Positions 26,996 through 36,750 are shown, counted from the stretch's first letter. The stretch is DNA of 64,000 bases from Cochlodiniinecator piscidefendens (GCF_011326755.1 NZ_JAAOIE010000004.1:124001-188000), one strand, 5' to 3'. Numbers and translations: made by a program. The notes: generated by a model from the sequence alone, not told the origin.

Positions 26996-27310
26996 ATGTT
27001 TAAACGTGTTATCGGTGCTGCGCTGATCTTTGGCGCGGCTGCACTCGCCCCACCTGCAACGGCGCAAAACGCGCGGACCTACTGTGCGCCGCGTGATACA
27101 ATTGTGCAGACCCTTATGGGTCGGTATGCGGAAACGCTGTATGCGGGTGGATTGCAAAGTCAGAGCAATTTACTAGAGGTCTGGAGCTCTCCTGAAAGTG
27201 GGAGTTTCACGATTTTAATGACCCGGCCCAATGGGATCAGTTGCGTTATGGCCTCTGGTGAACATTGGCATTTTGAAACACAACGCCCTGCCGGTGAAGT
27301 GTCGGGATGA
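26996..27310 (+). CDS. Small exported protein of unknown function
   Basis: 104 residues from the ATG at 26996, preceded by GAAAGGAAAC. The signal peptide is MFKRVIGAALIFGAAALAPP with a likely cut after ATAQ. The mature part is about 80 residues with two cysteines (TYCAPRD and ISCVMASG) that could be disulfide bonded. It is 80 bases upstream of ahcY in the same direction. I do not recognise a named family. Confidence 0.75.
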   Translation: MFKRVIGAALIFGAAALAPPATAQNARTYCAPRDTIVQTLMGRYAETLYAGGLQSQSNLLEVWSSPESGSFTILMTRPNGISCVMASGEHWHFETQRPAGEVSG

Positions 27311-27389
27311 TTTATCCACATCCTACGTTGCCCCGGACGCCTGTGAATGGTATCTGCGCCCAAGAATATATGGGTAAGGAGCCAGATCA

Positions 27390-28781
27390 ATGGCAACGGA
27401 TTACATCGTTAAAGACATCTCTTTGGCCGAATATGGCCGCAAAGAACTGGATATTGCTGAAACCGAAATGCCGGGCCTTATGGCTTTGCGCACGGAATAT
27501 GGCGATAGCAAACCGCTAAAAGGGTCACGCATTGTTGGCTCTTTGCATATGACCATTCAGACGGCTGTTCTGATTGAAACGCTGGTTGCGCTGGGTGCAG
27601 ACGTGCGTTGGGCATCTTGCAACATCTTTTCAACCCAAGACCACGCAGCCGCAGCGATTGCAGCAGGTGGTACACCGGTTTTCGCAATCAAAGGTCAATC
27701 GCTCGAAGAGCATTGGGATTACTTGGATAAATCCTTTATGTTCCCTGAAGGCCCGAACTTGATTTTGGACGATGGCGGCGATGCGACGCTTTATATCCTT
27801 TTGGGTGCGCGTGTTGAGAACGGCGAAACTGGCCTGATCGAAACACCGACATCTGAAGAAGAAGTTGCAGTGTTTGCGCAGATCAAAAAGCGTATGGAAG
27901 CCAGCCCGGGTTGGTTCACCAAAATGCGCGCACAGATCCAAGGTGTTTCAGAAGAAACCACAACAGGCGTGCACCGTCTGTATGAATTGGTGAAAAACGG
28001 CCAGCTGCCGTTCCCTGCGATCAACGTGAATGATTCTGTCACCAAGTCGAAATTCGACAACAAATACGGCTGTAAAGAATCGCTTGTTGATGGCATCCGT
28101 CGTGCGACTGACACCATGATGGCCGGTAAAGTTGCGGTTGTGTGTGGGTATGGCGACGTTGGCAAAGGTTCTGCTGCATCTTTGGCCGGTGCAGGTGCCC
28201 GCGTGAAAGTCACCGAAATCGACCCAATCTGTGCGCTTCAGGCAGCTATGGACGGTTTTGAGGTTGTGACCTTGGAAGATGCTGTTTCAACGGCTGACCT
28301 GTTTGTCACCACCACCGGCAACAAAGATGTTATTCGTATCGAGCATATGCGCGAAATGAAGGACATGGCGATTGTTGGTAACATTGGTCACTTTGACAAT
28401 GAAATTCAGGTCGCAAGCCTGAAAAACCACAAATGGACCAACATCAAAGACCAGGTTGATATGATCGAAATGCCATCCGGCAGCCGTATCATTCTGTTGT
28501 CTGAAGGACGTTTGTTGAACCTCGGTAACGCAACAGGTCACCCATCATTTGTGATGTCTGCCTCCTTTACCAACCAAGTTTTGGCGCAGATCGAACTGTG
28601 GACCAAAGGCGACGAGTACAACAACGACGTTTACATCCTACCTAAGCATTTGGATGAAAAAGTTGCGCGTCTGCATTTGGATCGTATCGGTGTGAAATTG
28701 TCTACGCTCAGCACAGAACAAGCGAGCTATATCGGTGTGACACCCGAAGGCCCGTTCAAGCCTGAGCACTACCGTTACTAA
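27390..28781 (+). CDS. ahcY: Adenosylhomocysteinase
   Basis: 463 residues. It hydrolyses S-adenosylhomocysteine to adenosine and homocysteine, closing the methyl cycle. The substrate site includes [15 protein letters not shown], the NAD-binding loop is [16 protein letters not shown], and the C-terminus ends in the tetramer-swapping KPEHYRY. An AAGGAG site lies nine bases before the ATG. I looked for an SAH riboswitch in the leader and saw none. A strong terminator follows. Confidence 0.98.
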   Translation: MATDYIVKDISLAEYGRKELDIAETEMPGLMALRTEYGDSKPLKGSRIVGSLHMTIQTAVLIETLVALGADVRWASCNIFSTQDHAAAAIAAGGTPVFAIKGQSLEEHWDYLDKSFMFPEGPNLILDDGGDATLYILLGARVENGETGLIETPTSEEEVAVFAQIKKRMEASPGWFTKMRAQIQGVSEETTTGVHRLYELVKNGQLPFPAINVNDSVTKSKFDNKYGCKESLVDGIRRATDTMMAGKVAVVCGYGDVGKGSAASLAGAGARVKVTEIDPICALQAAMDGFEVVTLEDAVSTADLFVTTTGNKDVIRIEHMREMKDMAIVGNIGHFDNEIQVASLKNHKWTNIKDQVDMIEMPSGSRIILLSEGRLLNLGNATGHPSFVMSASFTNQVLAQIELWTKGDEYNNDVYILPKHLDEKVARLHLDRIGVKLSTLSTEQASYIGVTPEGPFKPEHYRY

Positions 28782-28800
28782 TTTGATCTAAAAAGAAAAT

Positions 28801-28843
28801 AACGGGCCGCCCCACTGTTCACTCACACTCGCGGCCCGTTTTT
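28801..28843 (+). terminator. Rho-independent terminator of ahcY
   Basis: Perfect 10-bp stem AACGGGCCGC / GCGGCCCGTT with a 20-base loop, followed by TTTTT. Confidence 0.88.
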
Positions 28844-28919
28844 AGTAGCAACATACTAACACGCTACATCTACATTAATGCGGCAAACACACTCAAAACA
28901 CGCCGCTTAAACCTTAAAA

Positions 28920-29336
28920 TTACTTGGTTGGAATTCTTAATACTTGGCCCGGATAGATTTTATCCGGATGAGACAACATTGGTTTGTTGGCTTCAAAAAT
29001 CTCGTGGTAGCGGTTTGCATTCCCGAGGGTTTTCTTAGCTACGGCTGACAATGTGTCGCCTTTTTCCACAGTGTGGAAATTTGGTTCGTCTTTGATGTCG
29101 GATTCAACCGAAGCAACACCTGCAACGTTCCCAACCGCCAAGATTACCTTTTCCTGTGCTTCAGCACTAAGGCCTTTGCCAGAAATTTTTACCTGATCGC
29201 CTTCAACAGAGATGTCTACACCTTCTGCCTCGAGTCCGAGATCGGTAATTTCTTGTTTCAGGGCCTCTTCGTTTGGGGTGTCATCACCGCCGAACAAAGA
29301 TTTCCCTGTGTCTTTCATAAAGCTCCAAAGGCCCAT
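28920..29336 (-). CDS. kbp: BON-LysM protein, Kbp/YgaU-like
   Basis: 138 residues. An N-terminal MGLWSFMKDTGKSLFG is followed by a BON domain (about 25-85: VDISVEGDQVKISGKGLS) and a C-terminal LysM domain (about 88-137: FHTVEKGDTLSAVAKKTLGNANRY... YPGQVLRIP). The E. coli homologue is a cytoplasmic potassium-binding protein. It is a single leftward gene. Confidence 0.92.
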   Translation of the reverse strand: MGLWSFMKDTGKSLFGGDDTPNEEALKQEITDLGLEAEGVDISVEGDQVKISGKGLSAEAQEKVILAVGNVAGVASVESDIKDEPNFHTVEKGDTLSAVAKKTLGNANRYHEIFEANKPMLSHPDKIYPGQVLRIPTK

Positions 29337-29497
29337 AGAATTTTCCTACTGTGTGTTTCCTGCATTAACTATGAAAAAACGTAGCGTAAAAAGTTAGGGG
29401 GAAATTCTGTGATATGTTTTCCTTTGTGAAATCTAAATTTGCGCTTAGGCTTCGCGCAATGGGGAAACCCGAACCTTTGAATGGGAGATTTTTAAAG

Positions 29498-29839
29498 ATG
29501 GGCAAGAGAGACGACCTGATCGCAAAATATGCGGACGATCTAAAAAACAAATGCGGCATGGATGCTGATATGGACCTGCTGACCAAGGTTACTATCGGAT
29601 GTGGCCCCGCGATTTATAATGCTGATGCGTCCACTGTGGCAGGGTCTGACCCATCTGAGCTGGAAACAGTGAAAAACAACTTCTTGATCAAAAAACTGGG
29701 CCTGTCCGATGGCGCAGAGTTGGATTCAGCGATCGAAAAAGCGATCGCAACCTATGGTCAATCTGAGCGCAACAAATACCGCGCGGTGGTTTATTATATG
29801 CTGACCAAACGTTTCGGCAAAGAAGCTGTGTACGGCTAA
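29498..29839 (+). CDS. DUF2853 family protein
   Basis: 113 residues from the ATG at 29498; an upstream in-frame ATG at 29414 adds 28 residues not typical of the family. A GGGAG ribosome site precedes the chosen start. Conserved parts are KCGMDADMDLLTKVTIGCGPAIY and a late SERNKYRAVVYYMLTKRF. It is a small all-helical protein of unknown function. A terminator follows at 29871. Confidence 0.85.
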   Translation: MGKRDDLIAKYADDLKNKCGMDADMDLLTKVTIGCGPAIYNADASTVAGSDPSELETVKNNFLIKKLGLSDGAELDSAIEKAIATYGQSERNKYRAVVYYMLTKRFGKEAVYG

Positions 29840-29870
29840 ACTTTGCGGTAACGTATCTATGTTATCTGAG

Positions 29871-29898
29871 GCGCCCATCATTTTGGTGGGCGTTTTTT
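29871..29898 (+). terminator. Rho-independent terminator of the DUF2853 gene
   Basis: Stem GCGCCCATC / GGTGGGCG (one mismatch) with a short loop and a TTTTTT tail. Confidence 0.85.
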
Positions 29899-29945
29899 GT
29901 TAAGAAATGGTTTCGGTAACATATTGAATTTGATGGTTAATAGAT

Positions 29946-29974
29946 TTGCTGAAAAGCATTCTGTGAGCTAATCT
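29946..29974 (+). promoter_or_regulatory. Sigma70-type promoter for a candidate small RNA
   Basis: TTGCTG (29946-29951) and TAATCT (29969-29974) are separated by exactly 17 bases. No open reading frame begins downstream; instead a structured segment with a terminator follows. Confidence 0.5.
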
Positions 29975-29980
29975 AAATAT

Positions 29981-30077
29981 ACGGCCAGGACGGCCCCTCA
30001 GATTACTTCGAACACGTGTGGTGCAAAGAGCACGTGGGGTGGGGGAGGGTTCCGTGGGGTCGGAGCCCTCCTTTTTT
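29981..30077 (+). ncRNA. Candidate intergenic small RNA, about 97 nt
   Basis: Between the DUF2853 terminator and the DUF1761 gene lies a promoter-like pair, then about 97 bases with three possible hairpins: GGCC...GGCC near 29983, CACGTG...CACGTG (inner GTGC/GCAC around AAAGA) near 30014-30036, and a GC-rich terminator GGAGGG...CCCTCC at 30044-30071 followed by TTTTTT (30072-30077). No coding frame is convincing. Promoter, length and terminator fit an independent small RNA. I cannot match it to SRP, 6S, tmRNA or RNase P RNA. Confidence 0.5.
30044..30077 (+). terminator. Rho-independent terminator of the candidate small RNA
   Basis: Stem of GGAGGG plus CCG paired with CGG plus CCCTCC, with G-T and A-T pairs between, then six T. 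It ends two bases before the stop codon of the convergent DUF1761 gene. Confidence 0.8.
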
Positions 30078-30078
30078 A

Positions 30079-30462
30079 TCAAAACAGCGTTAGCACGAGA
30101 CCCATGATGGCGCAGCCAATGGTGGCATAACCGCCGTCGATCAGCATCAGTTTTAACGGCCGCCCGGCAAAGCCGTAATTCGTCACGATCCACGGGGTCG
30201 CAATAAACAAACCAAGGCCCAAGCCGGATGTCAGGCCTTTGGCGACTTCATCAATCCCCGCCAGATTAAAGATGTGGCGCATCATGCCTGCAACCACCAC
30301 CGTGGCGACAAAGGAAATGATAAAGGGCGCGGGGGATTTGTTTTTCATGTCTTCTTCAGACACACCCGCGGCGGCCATCCAAGGTTTGGCAAGCCGCATG
30401 TACCAGATAGACCCAAAGGCATAAGCCGCAATGGCCGACACGAAAACTGCGATAAGTTGCAT
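30079..30462 (-). CDS. DUF1761 membrane protein
   Basis: 127 residues with four predicted membrane helices (about 2-20, 48-66, 77-95 and 107-126). The N-terminal AFGSIWYMRLAKPW is the family hallmark. Function is unknown. It is last in the leftward run tsaD - gpsA - YciI - EVE - DUF1761, with a one-base gap to the EVE gene. Confidence 0.88.
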   Translation of the reverse strand: MQLIAVFVSAIAAYAFGSIWYMRLAKPWMAAAGVSEEDMKNKSPAPFIISFVATVVVAGMMRHIFNLAGIDEVAKGLTSGLGLGLFIATPWIVTNYGFAGRPLKLMLIDGGYATIGCAIMGLVLTLF

Positions 30463-30463
30463 G

Positions 30464-30889
30464 TTATTTCCCCTCTGTGTAGCCGCCCATTTCGCACAGG
30501 ATTTTCCATTCGGCGTCTGAAACCGGCTGTACGGATAGGCGAGAGTTATTGACCAACACCATGTCTGTTAGGCGCGGGTCTGTTTTGCACATCTCTAGTG
30601 TGATGGGGGTGGCAAAGGATCCAAGGGCGCGAATATCAACGCATTCCCATCTGTGATCGTTGGTTTTGCTGTCTTGGTGCGCTTCTGCGCAGACCTCAAC
30701 AACGCCTACAATCGCCTTTTCCTTTAGCGAATGGTAGAAAAAACCTTTGTCTCCCAGTTTCATGGCGCGCATGTTATTGCGCGCCTGATAGTTGCGTACA
30801 CCGTCCCATTCTTCACCTACATCGCCTTTGGCGACCTGCTGATCCCAGCCCCAGGTGTTGGGTTCGGATTTAAATAACCAATAGGCCAT
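30464..30889 (-). CDS. EVE domain protein (PUA-like)
   Basis: 141 residues from the ATG at 30889, whose first base overlaps the TAA of the upstream YciI gene; an in-frame start seven codons earlier is less likely. Motifs are AYWLFKSEPNTWGWDQ, WDGVRNYQARNNMRAM and GDKGFFYHS. EVE domains bind modified nucleobases in DNA or RNA, and the human relative is THYN1. Its place in an operon with tsaD suggests a link to tRNA modification, which is only an inference. Confidence 0.92.
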   Translation of the reverse strand: MAYWLFKSEPNTWGWDQQVAKGDVGEEWDGVRNYQARNNMRAMKLGDKGFFYHSLKEKAIVGVVEVCAEAHQDSKTNDHRWECVDIRALGSFATPITLEMCKTDPRLTDMVLVNNSRLSVQPVSDAEWKILCEMGGYTEGK

Positions 30890-31161
30890 TAGCCGATAAC
30901 CTTTTTCCACTCCTGCAAGGTTACGGTGTCAAAAAGTCCGGCTTTTGCATAGGGGTCATTTTCAGCCCAAGCGTTCGCGGCAGCCATATCTGCAACGTCC
31001 AGGACTAAAAGTGACCCGCACATGCCGCCGTTTTCATCCAAAAACGGACCCGCCATTTCAACAACACCTGTGTCTGCGATATAAGCAAGATGGGCGTCGC
31101 GGTTGGCTTTGCGGATTTCAAGGGCGCCGGATTTATCTTTGGCAATAAGAGCAATGCGCAT
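30889..31161 (-). CDS. YciI-like protein
   Basis: 90 residues, ferredoxin-like fold. The conserved His-Asp pair of the YciI family lies in NRDAHLAYIADTG, and GPFLDENGGMCGSLLVLD follows. The biochemical role of standalone YciI proteins is unclear. It is two bases downstream of gpsA. Confidence 0.9.
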   Translation of the reverse strand: MRIALIAKDKSGALEIRKANRDAHLAYIADTGVVEMAGPFLDENGGMCGSLLVLDVADMAAANAWAENDPYAKAGLFDTVTLQEWKKVIG

Positions 31162-31163
31162 TG

Positions 31164-32117
31164 TTATTCCTTTTTCAATGGGCGTGAAAGAAGCGCGGTT
31201 ATTGCGGCTTCTACTGTGAGGTTTTGATCAAGTAGTGCGGCGATCGTTGTCGCGATGGGCAGGTCGATGTTTTGAGTTTTCGCCAAGTTTGAGACCGCTT
31301 TTGAGGTTGCAGCACCTTCGACGGTAACGGCGGCGTCAAAGGTTTTACCCTGTCCCAGAGACACACCAAAGCGGTAGTTGCGTGACTGTTCAGATGTGCA
31401 AGTCAAAGCGAGATCCCCGAACCCTGATAGGCCCGATAGTGTTTCGGAGCGCGCCCCAAGCGCAGCAGCAAGGCGCTGCATTTCGGCATATCCGCGGGTC
31501 ATAACCGCAGCGCGCGCGCTTTCGCCAAGGCCCGCGCCGATTGCGATACCGCAGGCGATAGCGACGACGTTTTTCAATGCGCCTCCAAGTTCCGCGCCGG
31601 TGGTGTCGGTGGTGCGATACAGCCGTAGGTTTGAGGTCGAAAGTTGCTGTTGCAATTCGTCGGTATCCGTTGCGCAAGCCAAAGTCAGCGCGGTGGGTAG
31701 TCCGCGTGCGATATCCGCAGCAAAGCTTGGCCCGGTTAAAATTGCAGCAGTTGCATTGGGGACGGTCTGAGAGATCAGCGCCGTAGGTCCGCGTAGGTTT
31801 TTTAGATCAATCCCCTTACAGCAAGCGACAAGTGTTTTGTGTGAAAAACAGTCTGAATTCGTCTCTAAAACGCTATTTAGAGACTGCATTGGCACCGCGA
31901 GCAGCAGCGTGTCAGCGCGCGTTGCTGTGGCAAAGTCACTGGTCACAGTAAGGCTATCTGGAAGGGGTACACCGGGTAGGCGTGCGCCGTTTTTACGCGA
32001 GGTCTGCATCGCCTCTGCGCCTTTGCGGGCCCATAGCGTGACAGGTTGTCCGTCGCGAGAAAGGGAAATCGCCAATGCTGTGCCGAATGCGCCTGCGCCG
32101 ATGATTGAAATGCTCAT
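31164..32117 (-). CDS. gpsA: NAD(P)H-dependent glycerol-3-phosphate dehydrogenase
   Basis: 317 residues. The Rossmann loop [10 protein letters not shown] is at residues 7-16. A VACCKGID motif and the catalytic lysine region [18 protein letters not shown] are present, with the late [10 protein letters not shown]. It makes sn-glycerol-3-phosphate for phospholipids. It overlaps tsaD by ATGA. Confidence 0.97.
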   Translation of the reverse strand: MSISIIGAGAFGTALAISLSRDGQPVTLWARKGAEAMQTSRKNGARLPGVPLPDSLTVTSDFATATRADTLLLAVPMQSLNSVLETNSDCFSHKTLVACCKGIDLKNLRGPTALISQTVPNATAAILTGPSFAADIARGLPTALTLACATDTDELQQQLSTSNLRLYRTTDTTGAELGGALKNVVAIACGIAIGAGLGESARAAVMTRGYAEMQRLAAALGARSETLSGLSGFGDLALTCTSEQSRNYRFGVSLGQGKTFDAAVTVEGAATSKAVSNLAKTQNIDLPIATTIAALLDQNLTVEAAITALLSRPLKKE

Positions 32118-33211
32118 GCCTTGGCCCCTTTTTTGCCGGATCCCAACATAGATGGGCTGGATTGATCAAGTGGCCAACGCGGCCGAGCGGCAAGCGTCAT
32201 ATCGGAGCGATCCCCAGCACGAAACCGTTCCATTCCGGCCCAAGCGATCATGGCTGCGTTGTCGGTGCAAAGGGCGAGTGGGGGCGCAGTGAAGGCTGTG
32301 CCGTTTTCCAGTGAAACCGTTTCTAACACAGCGCGAATTTGGGTGTTTGCCGCAACGCCACCTGCCACAGCAAGCGTGGGTTCAACCGGGTTGAGCGCGA
32401 GATAATCGACCAATGCACGACGTGTCTTTTCGGCCAGTACATCGCTGACAGCGCGTTGGAACCCGGCGCATAGATCGTCGCGATCTTGTTCTGTCAGCCC
32501 ACCTTTTTCGGCAATCACGCTATCGCGTGCGCGCAAGACTGCGGTTTTTAAACCTGAAAATGACATATCACATCCGGGCCGATCCAGCAGCGGGCGCGGC
32601 AGACGGAACCGTTTTTCATCACCGTTTTGGGCGTGTCGTTCAACAATCGGTCCGCCGGGTTGCCCGAGTCCGAGAATTTTGGCGGTTTTGTCAAAGGCCT
32701 CACCGGGGGCATCGTCGATGGTGCCGCCAAGACGAGTGAAGTGATCAGACCCATGGACGATCAAAAATTGGCAGTGACCACCAGAAACCAACAGCATGAG
32801 GTAGGGAAAGCTGAGTTGATCAGTCAGACGCGGTGTCAATGCATGGCCCGCCAAATGATTGACGCCAACCATTGGCACGCCTGATCCGGCTGACAGCCCC
32901 TTTGCGCACATAACGCCTGACAACACACCACCGATTAGGCCCGGGCCTGCGGTCACGGCGATCCCATCTAATGACTTCAGCGCGATGCCGGTTTCGGCCA
33001 GCACCTGTTCAACACAAATATCCAGTCGTTCCGCATGGGCGCGAGCTGCGATTTCGGGTACGACGCCACCAAAATCTGCATGAAGCGCGGTCTGGCCCAT
33101 GACGACTGAACTGAGAATTTCGGGGGCCGCGCCGGGTGTGTGACGTACGATGGCGGCGGCCGTATCATCGCAGCTGCTTTCGATACCGAGAAAAGTAAGT
33201 GTATTTGTCAT
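32114..33211 (-). CDS. tsaD: tRNA N6-adenosine threonylcarbamoyltransferase TsaD
   Basis: 365 residues from the ATG at 33211; a GTG two codons earlier is possible. The ASKHA fold begins [14 protein letters not shown], and the iron site is the VNHLAGH motif, with a later LLVSGGHCQ. It transfers threonylcarbamoyl to A37 of tRNA together with TsaB and TsaE. It is divergent from hemD. Confidence 0.97.
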   Translation of the reverse strand: MTNTLTFLGIESSCDDTAAAIVRHTPGAAPEILSSVVMGQTALHADFGGVVPEIAARAHAERLDICVEQVLAETGIALKSLDGIAVTAGPGLIGGVLSGVMCAKGLSAGSGVPMVGVNHLAGHALTPRLTDQLSFPYLMLLVSGGHCQFLIVHGSDHFTRLGGTIDDAPGEAFDKTAKILGLGQPGGPIVERHAQNGDEKRFRLPRPLLDRPGCDMSFSGLKTAVLRARDSVIAEKGGLTEQDRDDLCAGFQRAVSDVLAEKTRRALVDYLALNPVEPTLAVAGGVAANTQIRAVLETVSLENGTAFTAPPLALCTDNAAMIAWAGMERFRAGDRSDMTLAARPRWPLDQSSPSMLGSGKKGAKA

Positions 33212-33283
33212 GGTCACGCCAGTTGCATCATCGTTCCTACGCAGGTAACACCGTTAGCATATACAGACAATCCCGGGGCTATT

Positions 33284-33997
33284 TTGCACTCTGATCGCTA
33301 CAACATTTTATTAACACGCCCGCAACTTCAAGCTGAGCGATTTGCGAAGATATTGCGCAATAGGTTTGGTGTTGAGCTGCCGATCATTCAAAGCCCGGTG
33401 ATGCGGATTGAAGATAACATCTTTGAATTGCGCCGGGGCATGTTTGAGGCTCTGATCTTTACCTCGGAAAATGCAGTGAATGCAGCAGCAGCCCAAGAGC
33501 ACCTGCGTGGGCTTCCTGCCTACTGCGTTGGTGCGCAAACTGCCAAAACTGCAGCGGAGGCCGGGTTTGATACTCGAACAGGTCGCGGTAATGCCGAAGA
33601 TTTGATTGGTTTTATTCAGGCGTCTGATCCGCGTGGATTATTGCTGCATGTGCGTGGAGAACACACCCGCGGGGATGTAACGCAAGGGTTGGAGCGCGTC
33701 GGTGTGCGGGCCCGCGAAGTGATCGCATACCGTCAGATCCCCGTCGCGATGAATGAAGCAGCGAAAGACGCATTGATGGGTGAAAACCTTGTGATTCTTC
33801 CCCTTTTCTCCCCTCGTAGTGCCGAGCTATTTTTAAAAGAAGCGGTGGAAATCCGCGCACCTTTGTCGATCGTAGCGATGAGCGAAGCGGTCGAAACGGT
33901 CGTTTCAGGCTCTATAAAGGCGCAAATCGTGGTGGCAAAGCGTCCAGACGCGGACAGTATAGTAGAAGCAATGGCAGGACTGTTGGACGCAGTTTGA
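33284..33997 (+). CDS. hemD: Uroporphyrinogen-III synthase
   Basis: 237 residues from a TTG at 33284, the only plausible start close to the conserved beginning NILLTRPQLQAERF; no ATG or GTG lies in the upstream leader of this frame near the family start. It has the two-lobed HemD pattern with FTSENAVNAAA, YCVGAQTAKTAAEAGF and LLHVRGEHTRGD. It closes hydroxymethylbilane to uroporphyrinogen III. The order tsaD/hemD/mitofilin/hemY is typical for the group. Confidence 0.92.
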   Translation: MHSDRYNILLTRPQLQAERFAKILRNRFGVELPIIQSPVMRIEDNIFELRRGMFEALIFTSENAVNAAAAQEHLRGLPAYCVGAQTAKTAAEAGFDTRTGRGNAEDLIGFIQASDPRGLLLHVRGEHTRGDVTQGLERVGVRAREVIAYRQIPVAMNEAAKDALMGENLVILPLFSPRSAELFLKEAVEIRAPLSIVAMSEAVETVVSGSIKAQIVVAKRPDADSIVEAMAGLLDAV

Positions 33998-34076
33998 TCG
34001 CTTGAGCACAAGGCGCGGCCTATATAGGCTGAGGTGAACATCCGCGCCAAACCCAGTAGCAAAGGATTAAGTTTCA

Positions 34077-35216
34077 GTGGCAAGCTCTAAACTTTCAACC
34101 GAAGATGAACCCCTTAAGGATGAGGCTGACCAGCCTGTTGAAGATGCCGAAGAGGTGGTTGAGGAAGTTGCTGAACCTGTCGAAGAAGACATCGCTGCGG
34201 ACACGGATGAGGAAAGGTCAGAAGAGTTAGAAAAACCTGCACAAGATCCTGCCGCAGAAACGCCAGAGCCAGTTACCGAGGCTGAGGAAAAACAATCGGT
34301 GTTTTTCCCTGCGTTGATGGGTGGATTATTGGCCGCCGGTGTTGGGTTCGGCGTGGCGAGCTATGTCGGTTTCGGCCCGGGTGCGCAAAACGCGGAATTG
34401 ATTGCGGCGCAAGCGGATCGGATTGCCGCGCTTGAGGACTCCGTTTCAACGTATGGGACAACACTGTCGTCCGCGATTGAGCAATCGACCACGGACCAGA
34501 ACCGCCAAGATGGTGCGTTGTCAGATGTGAATGATGCTTTGACCGGATTGGTTGCGCGATTAGATGCGATTGAGGCAAGCGCGCTGGAAGGCGACGGAAT
34601 TTCTGAGGCAACACTGGGCGCATTGCGCGATGATATTGCCGCGGTGAATACCGCTTTGTCAGGGCAGGCTGGCCAGATCGAGGCGATTATCGCTGCAAAT
34701 TCTGCCGAAGCCACACAAACTGCGGATGCTTTGGCTGCGCAAGCGGCTTTGTCGCAAATTCGTGCGGCGTTGGCTGGGGGTGGTAACTTTGCCAGTTCTG
34801 TTGATGAATTGGATCGACTGAACATCACTGTTCCCGACAGTTTACGCGCCTCCGTTGATGGCGTCGCAACCCAAGCAGGCTTGGCCGAAGGGTTTTCTGC
34901 ACCTGCGCGCGCCGCGCTGGACATGGCGCTTCAGCAATCGGCTGACGATGGGACAGCGTCACGCGTCACTGTGTTTTTGCGGCGGCAGACTGGGCTTAGA
35001 TCTTTGACGCCATCTGAAGGAAATGATCCAGATGCCGTTCTTTCACGTGCTGAGGCCGCTCTGGTTGAGGGCGATTATGCGAATACCGTTCAGGAAATCG
35101 CGCTGTTACCTGAAACAGCGCAGAACGCTTTTGCGGATTGGCTCACTGAATTACATACACGCACTGCCGCGCTTCAGGGGGTAGAAATCCTGTCGCAGAC
35201 GCTTTCCGGCAACTAA
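34077..35216 (+). CDS. Mitofilin-like inner membrane protein
   Basis: 379 residues starting at a GTG, with AAAGGA upstream. The first 80 residues are very acidic and disordered (Glu/Asp/Pro/Ala). A single membrane helix follows (about 83-103, FFPALMGGLLAAGVGF). Next comes a long coiled coil (about 105-240) and a C-terminal mitofilin-type domain. Alphaproteobacterial homologues of Mic60 shape intracytoplasmic membranes. It lies between hemD and hemY in the same direction. Confidence 0.88.
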   Translation: MASSKLSTEDEPLKDEADQPVEDAEEVVEEVAEPVEEDIAADTDEERSEELEKPAQDPAAETPEPVTEAEEKQSVFFPALMGGLLAAGVGFGVASYVGFGPGAQNAELIAAQADRIAALEDSVSTYGTTLSSAIEQSTTDQNRQDGALSDVNDALTGLVARLDAIEASALEGDGISEATLGALRDDIAAVNTALSGQAGQIEAIIAANSAEATQTADALAAQAALSQIRAALAGGGNFASSVDELDRLNITVPDSLRASVDGVATQAGLAEGFSAPARAALDMALQQSADDGTASRVTVFLRRQTGLRSLTPSEGNDPDAVLSRAEAALVEGDYANTVQEIALLPETAQNAFADWLTELHTRTAALQGVEILSQTLSGN

Positions 35217-35228
35217 GGAATTACAAAT

Positions 35229-36689
35229 ATGCTTTGGTCTCTTCTTAAAATTCTGATCTTTGTTGCGATTGTCGGTGCCTTGGCCTTTGGTGCGAGTCTG
35301 CTGATGGACGCCGGGTCTGGTATGTTGATTTCTGTGCCGGGCTGGTTCGAACTTACCCTCGGTCCGCTTCAGGGAATGATCCTGATTTTTGTACTATTTG
35401 CTGCGGTTTGGTTGGTGATCAAACTGGCGGGGTTGCTGGTGGCAGTGTTGCGGTTCCTGAAAGGGGATGAAACGGCGCTGTCGCGGTATTTTGATCGCAA
35501 CCGGGAACGCAAAGGATATGAGGCCATTGCAGATGGTCTGTTGGCGTTGGCCTCTGGCGAGGGCAAACAGGCCATGGCCAAAGCGGCCCGTGCAGAGCGG
35601 TATTTACAACGTCCTGAGTTGACCAACCTTTTGAATGCCCAAGCGGCTGAAATTGTTGGCGACAAGCGAAAGGCTGAACAAGTTTACAAAGCATTGCTAA
35701 CGGATGAACGGACCCGTTTTGTTGGTGTGCGCGGTTTGATGAAGCAAAAGCTTGAAGCTGGCGATACAGATATGGCGTTGCAATTGGCGAAAAAGGCCTT
35801 TGCGCTAAAACCGAAACACGAAGAAACCCAAGATACGCTATTGCGGTTGCAGGCCGAAGACGAAGACTGGACAGGCGCACGCGAAACGCTGGCAGCAAAG
35901 TTGCGCCACGGATCATTACCCCGCGATGTACATAAACGCCGGGATGCTGTTTTGGCGCTCTCTCAGGCGTCGGATGTGGTGGCCGACGGCAAGGACATTG
36001 AGGCCCGCGAAGTCGCAATTGAAGCAAATAGACTTTCGCCTGATTTGATCCCAGCTGCGGTCATGGCAGCGCGCGGATATATAGCCCAAGGCAAACCGAA
36101 ATACGCAATGCGTCTGGTCAAAAAGACTTGGGGTGTAACGCCACATCCTGATTTGGCAGCAGTTTTTGCGGAAATTGTGCCTGACGAAACAGCAGAAGCC
36201 CGGATCAAACGGTTTGGCGCATTGGTTAAACTACAACCAGACCACGCAGAAACCAAAATGTTGATGGCCGAACTCAATATCGCAGCTGAAGACTTCCCAG
36301 CTGCGCGTACTGCGCTGGGCGATTTGTATGAAAGCGAACCTACGGCCCGTTCGTTGACCATCATGGCGGCAATTGAGCGTGGTACAGGTGCCGATGATGC
36401 AATTGTGCGCGGTTGGTTGACCAAGGCTCTGACGGCATCGCGTGGCAAACAGTGGGTTTGCGACAATTGCAACACGGTTCATTCGGAGTGGGCTCCTGTT
36501 TGTAATCGTTGTACGAGTTTTGATACGCTCTCTTGGCGCGACAGCCCCGCCGGCGAAGTTTCAATGCCAGCCTCTACGGAAATGTTGCCACTGATTGTCG
36601 GTGCAATCGAAGACAAGAGTTCAGATGTTGCTGTGATAGAGGAAGCAGCGACATTGGAAGACGCGAAACTGACTAAGGAACAGACCTAG
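35229..36689 (+). CDS. hemY: HemY N-terminal domain protein with TPR repeats and zinc ribbon
   Basis: 486 residues. Two N-terminal membrane helices (about 5-25 and 40-65) belong to the HemY_N domain. TPR-like helical repeats occupy about 100-390. A C-terminal zinc ribbon has CxxC-x10-CxxC (CDNC ... CNRC), which is usual in alphaproteobacterial versions. It is not the HemY oxidase of the heme pathway, despite the name; it is a membrane scaffold of uncertain role encoded with heme genes. It is 12 bases after the mitofilin gene. Confidence 0.9.
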   Translation: MLWSLLKILIFVAIVGALAFGASLLMDAGSGMLISVPGWFELTLGPLQGMILIFVLFAAVWLVIKLAGLLVAVLRFLKGDETALSRYFDRNRERKGYEAIADGLLALASGEGKQAMAKAARAERYLQRPELTNLLNAQAAEIVGDKRKAEQVYKALLTDERTRFVGVRGLMKQKLEAGDTDMALQLAKKAFALKPKHEETQDTLLRLQAEDEDWTGARETLAAKLRHGSLPRDVHKRRDAVLALSQASDVVADGKDIEAREVAIEANRLSPDLIPAAVMAARGYIAQGKPKYAMRLVKKTWGVTPHPDLAAVFAEIVPDETAEARIKRFGALVKLQPDHAETKMLMAELNIAAEDFPAARTALGDLYESEPTARSLTIMAAIERGTGADDAIVRGWLTKALTASRGKQWVCDNCNTVHSEWAPVCNRCTSFDTLSWRDSPAGEVSMPASTEMLPLIVGAIEDKSSDVAVIEEAATLEDAKLTKEQT

Positions 36690-36721
36690 TCGGTCGATAA
36701 TTATGATGATTGATAGCTGTT

Positions 36722-36750
36722 ACTTATGCGCCCTATAAAGGCGCATAAGT
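36722..36750. terminator. 11-bp perfect inverted repeat between convergent genes
   Basis: ACTTATGCGCC (36722-36732) and GGCGCATAAGT (36740-36750) with a seven-base loop, between hemY and the leftward histidine kinase. No T-run on either side, so termination would be weak or bidirectional. Confidence 0.5.

Noticed and set aside
27311-27389. SAH riboswitch in the ahcY leader
   Set aside because: The leader is only 79 bases after an upstream gene and lacks the conserved SAH aptamer core as I know it.
29981-30077. SRP RNA or 6S RNA as the identity of the small RNA candidate
   Set aside because: The GGCCAGGAC segment recalls part of SRP RNA, but the GNRA-tetraloop hairpin that follows in SRP is absent, and no 6S-like central bubble is apparent.
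34361-34924. 187-codon leftward frame opposite the mitofilin gene
   Set aside because: Ala/Ser-rich shadow of the coiled coil on the other strand.
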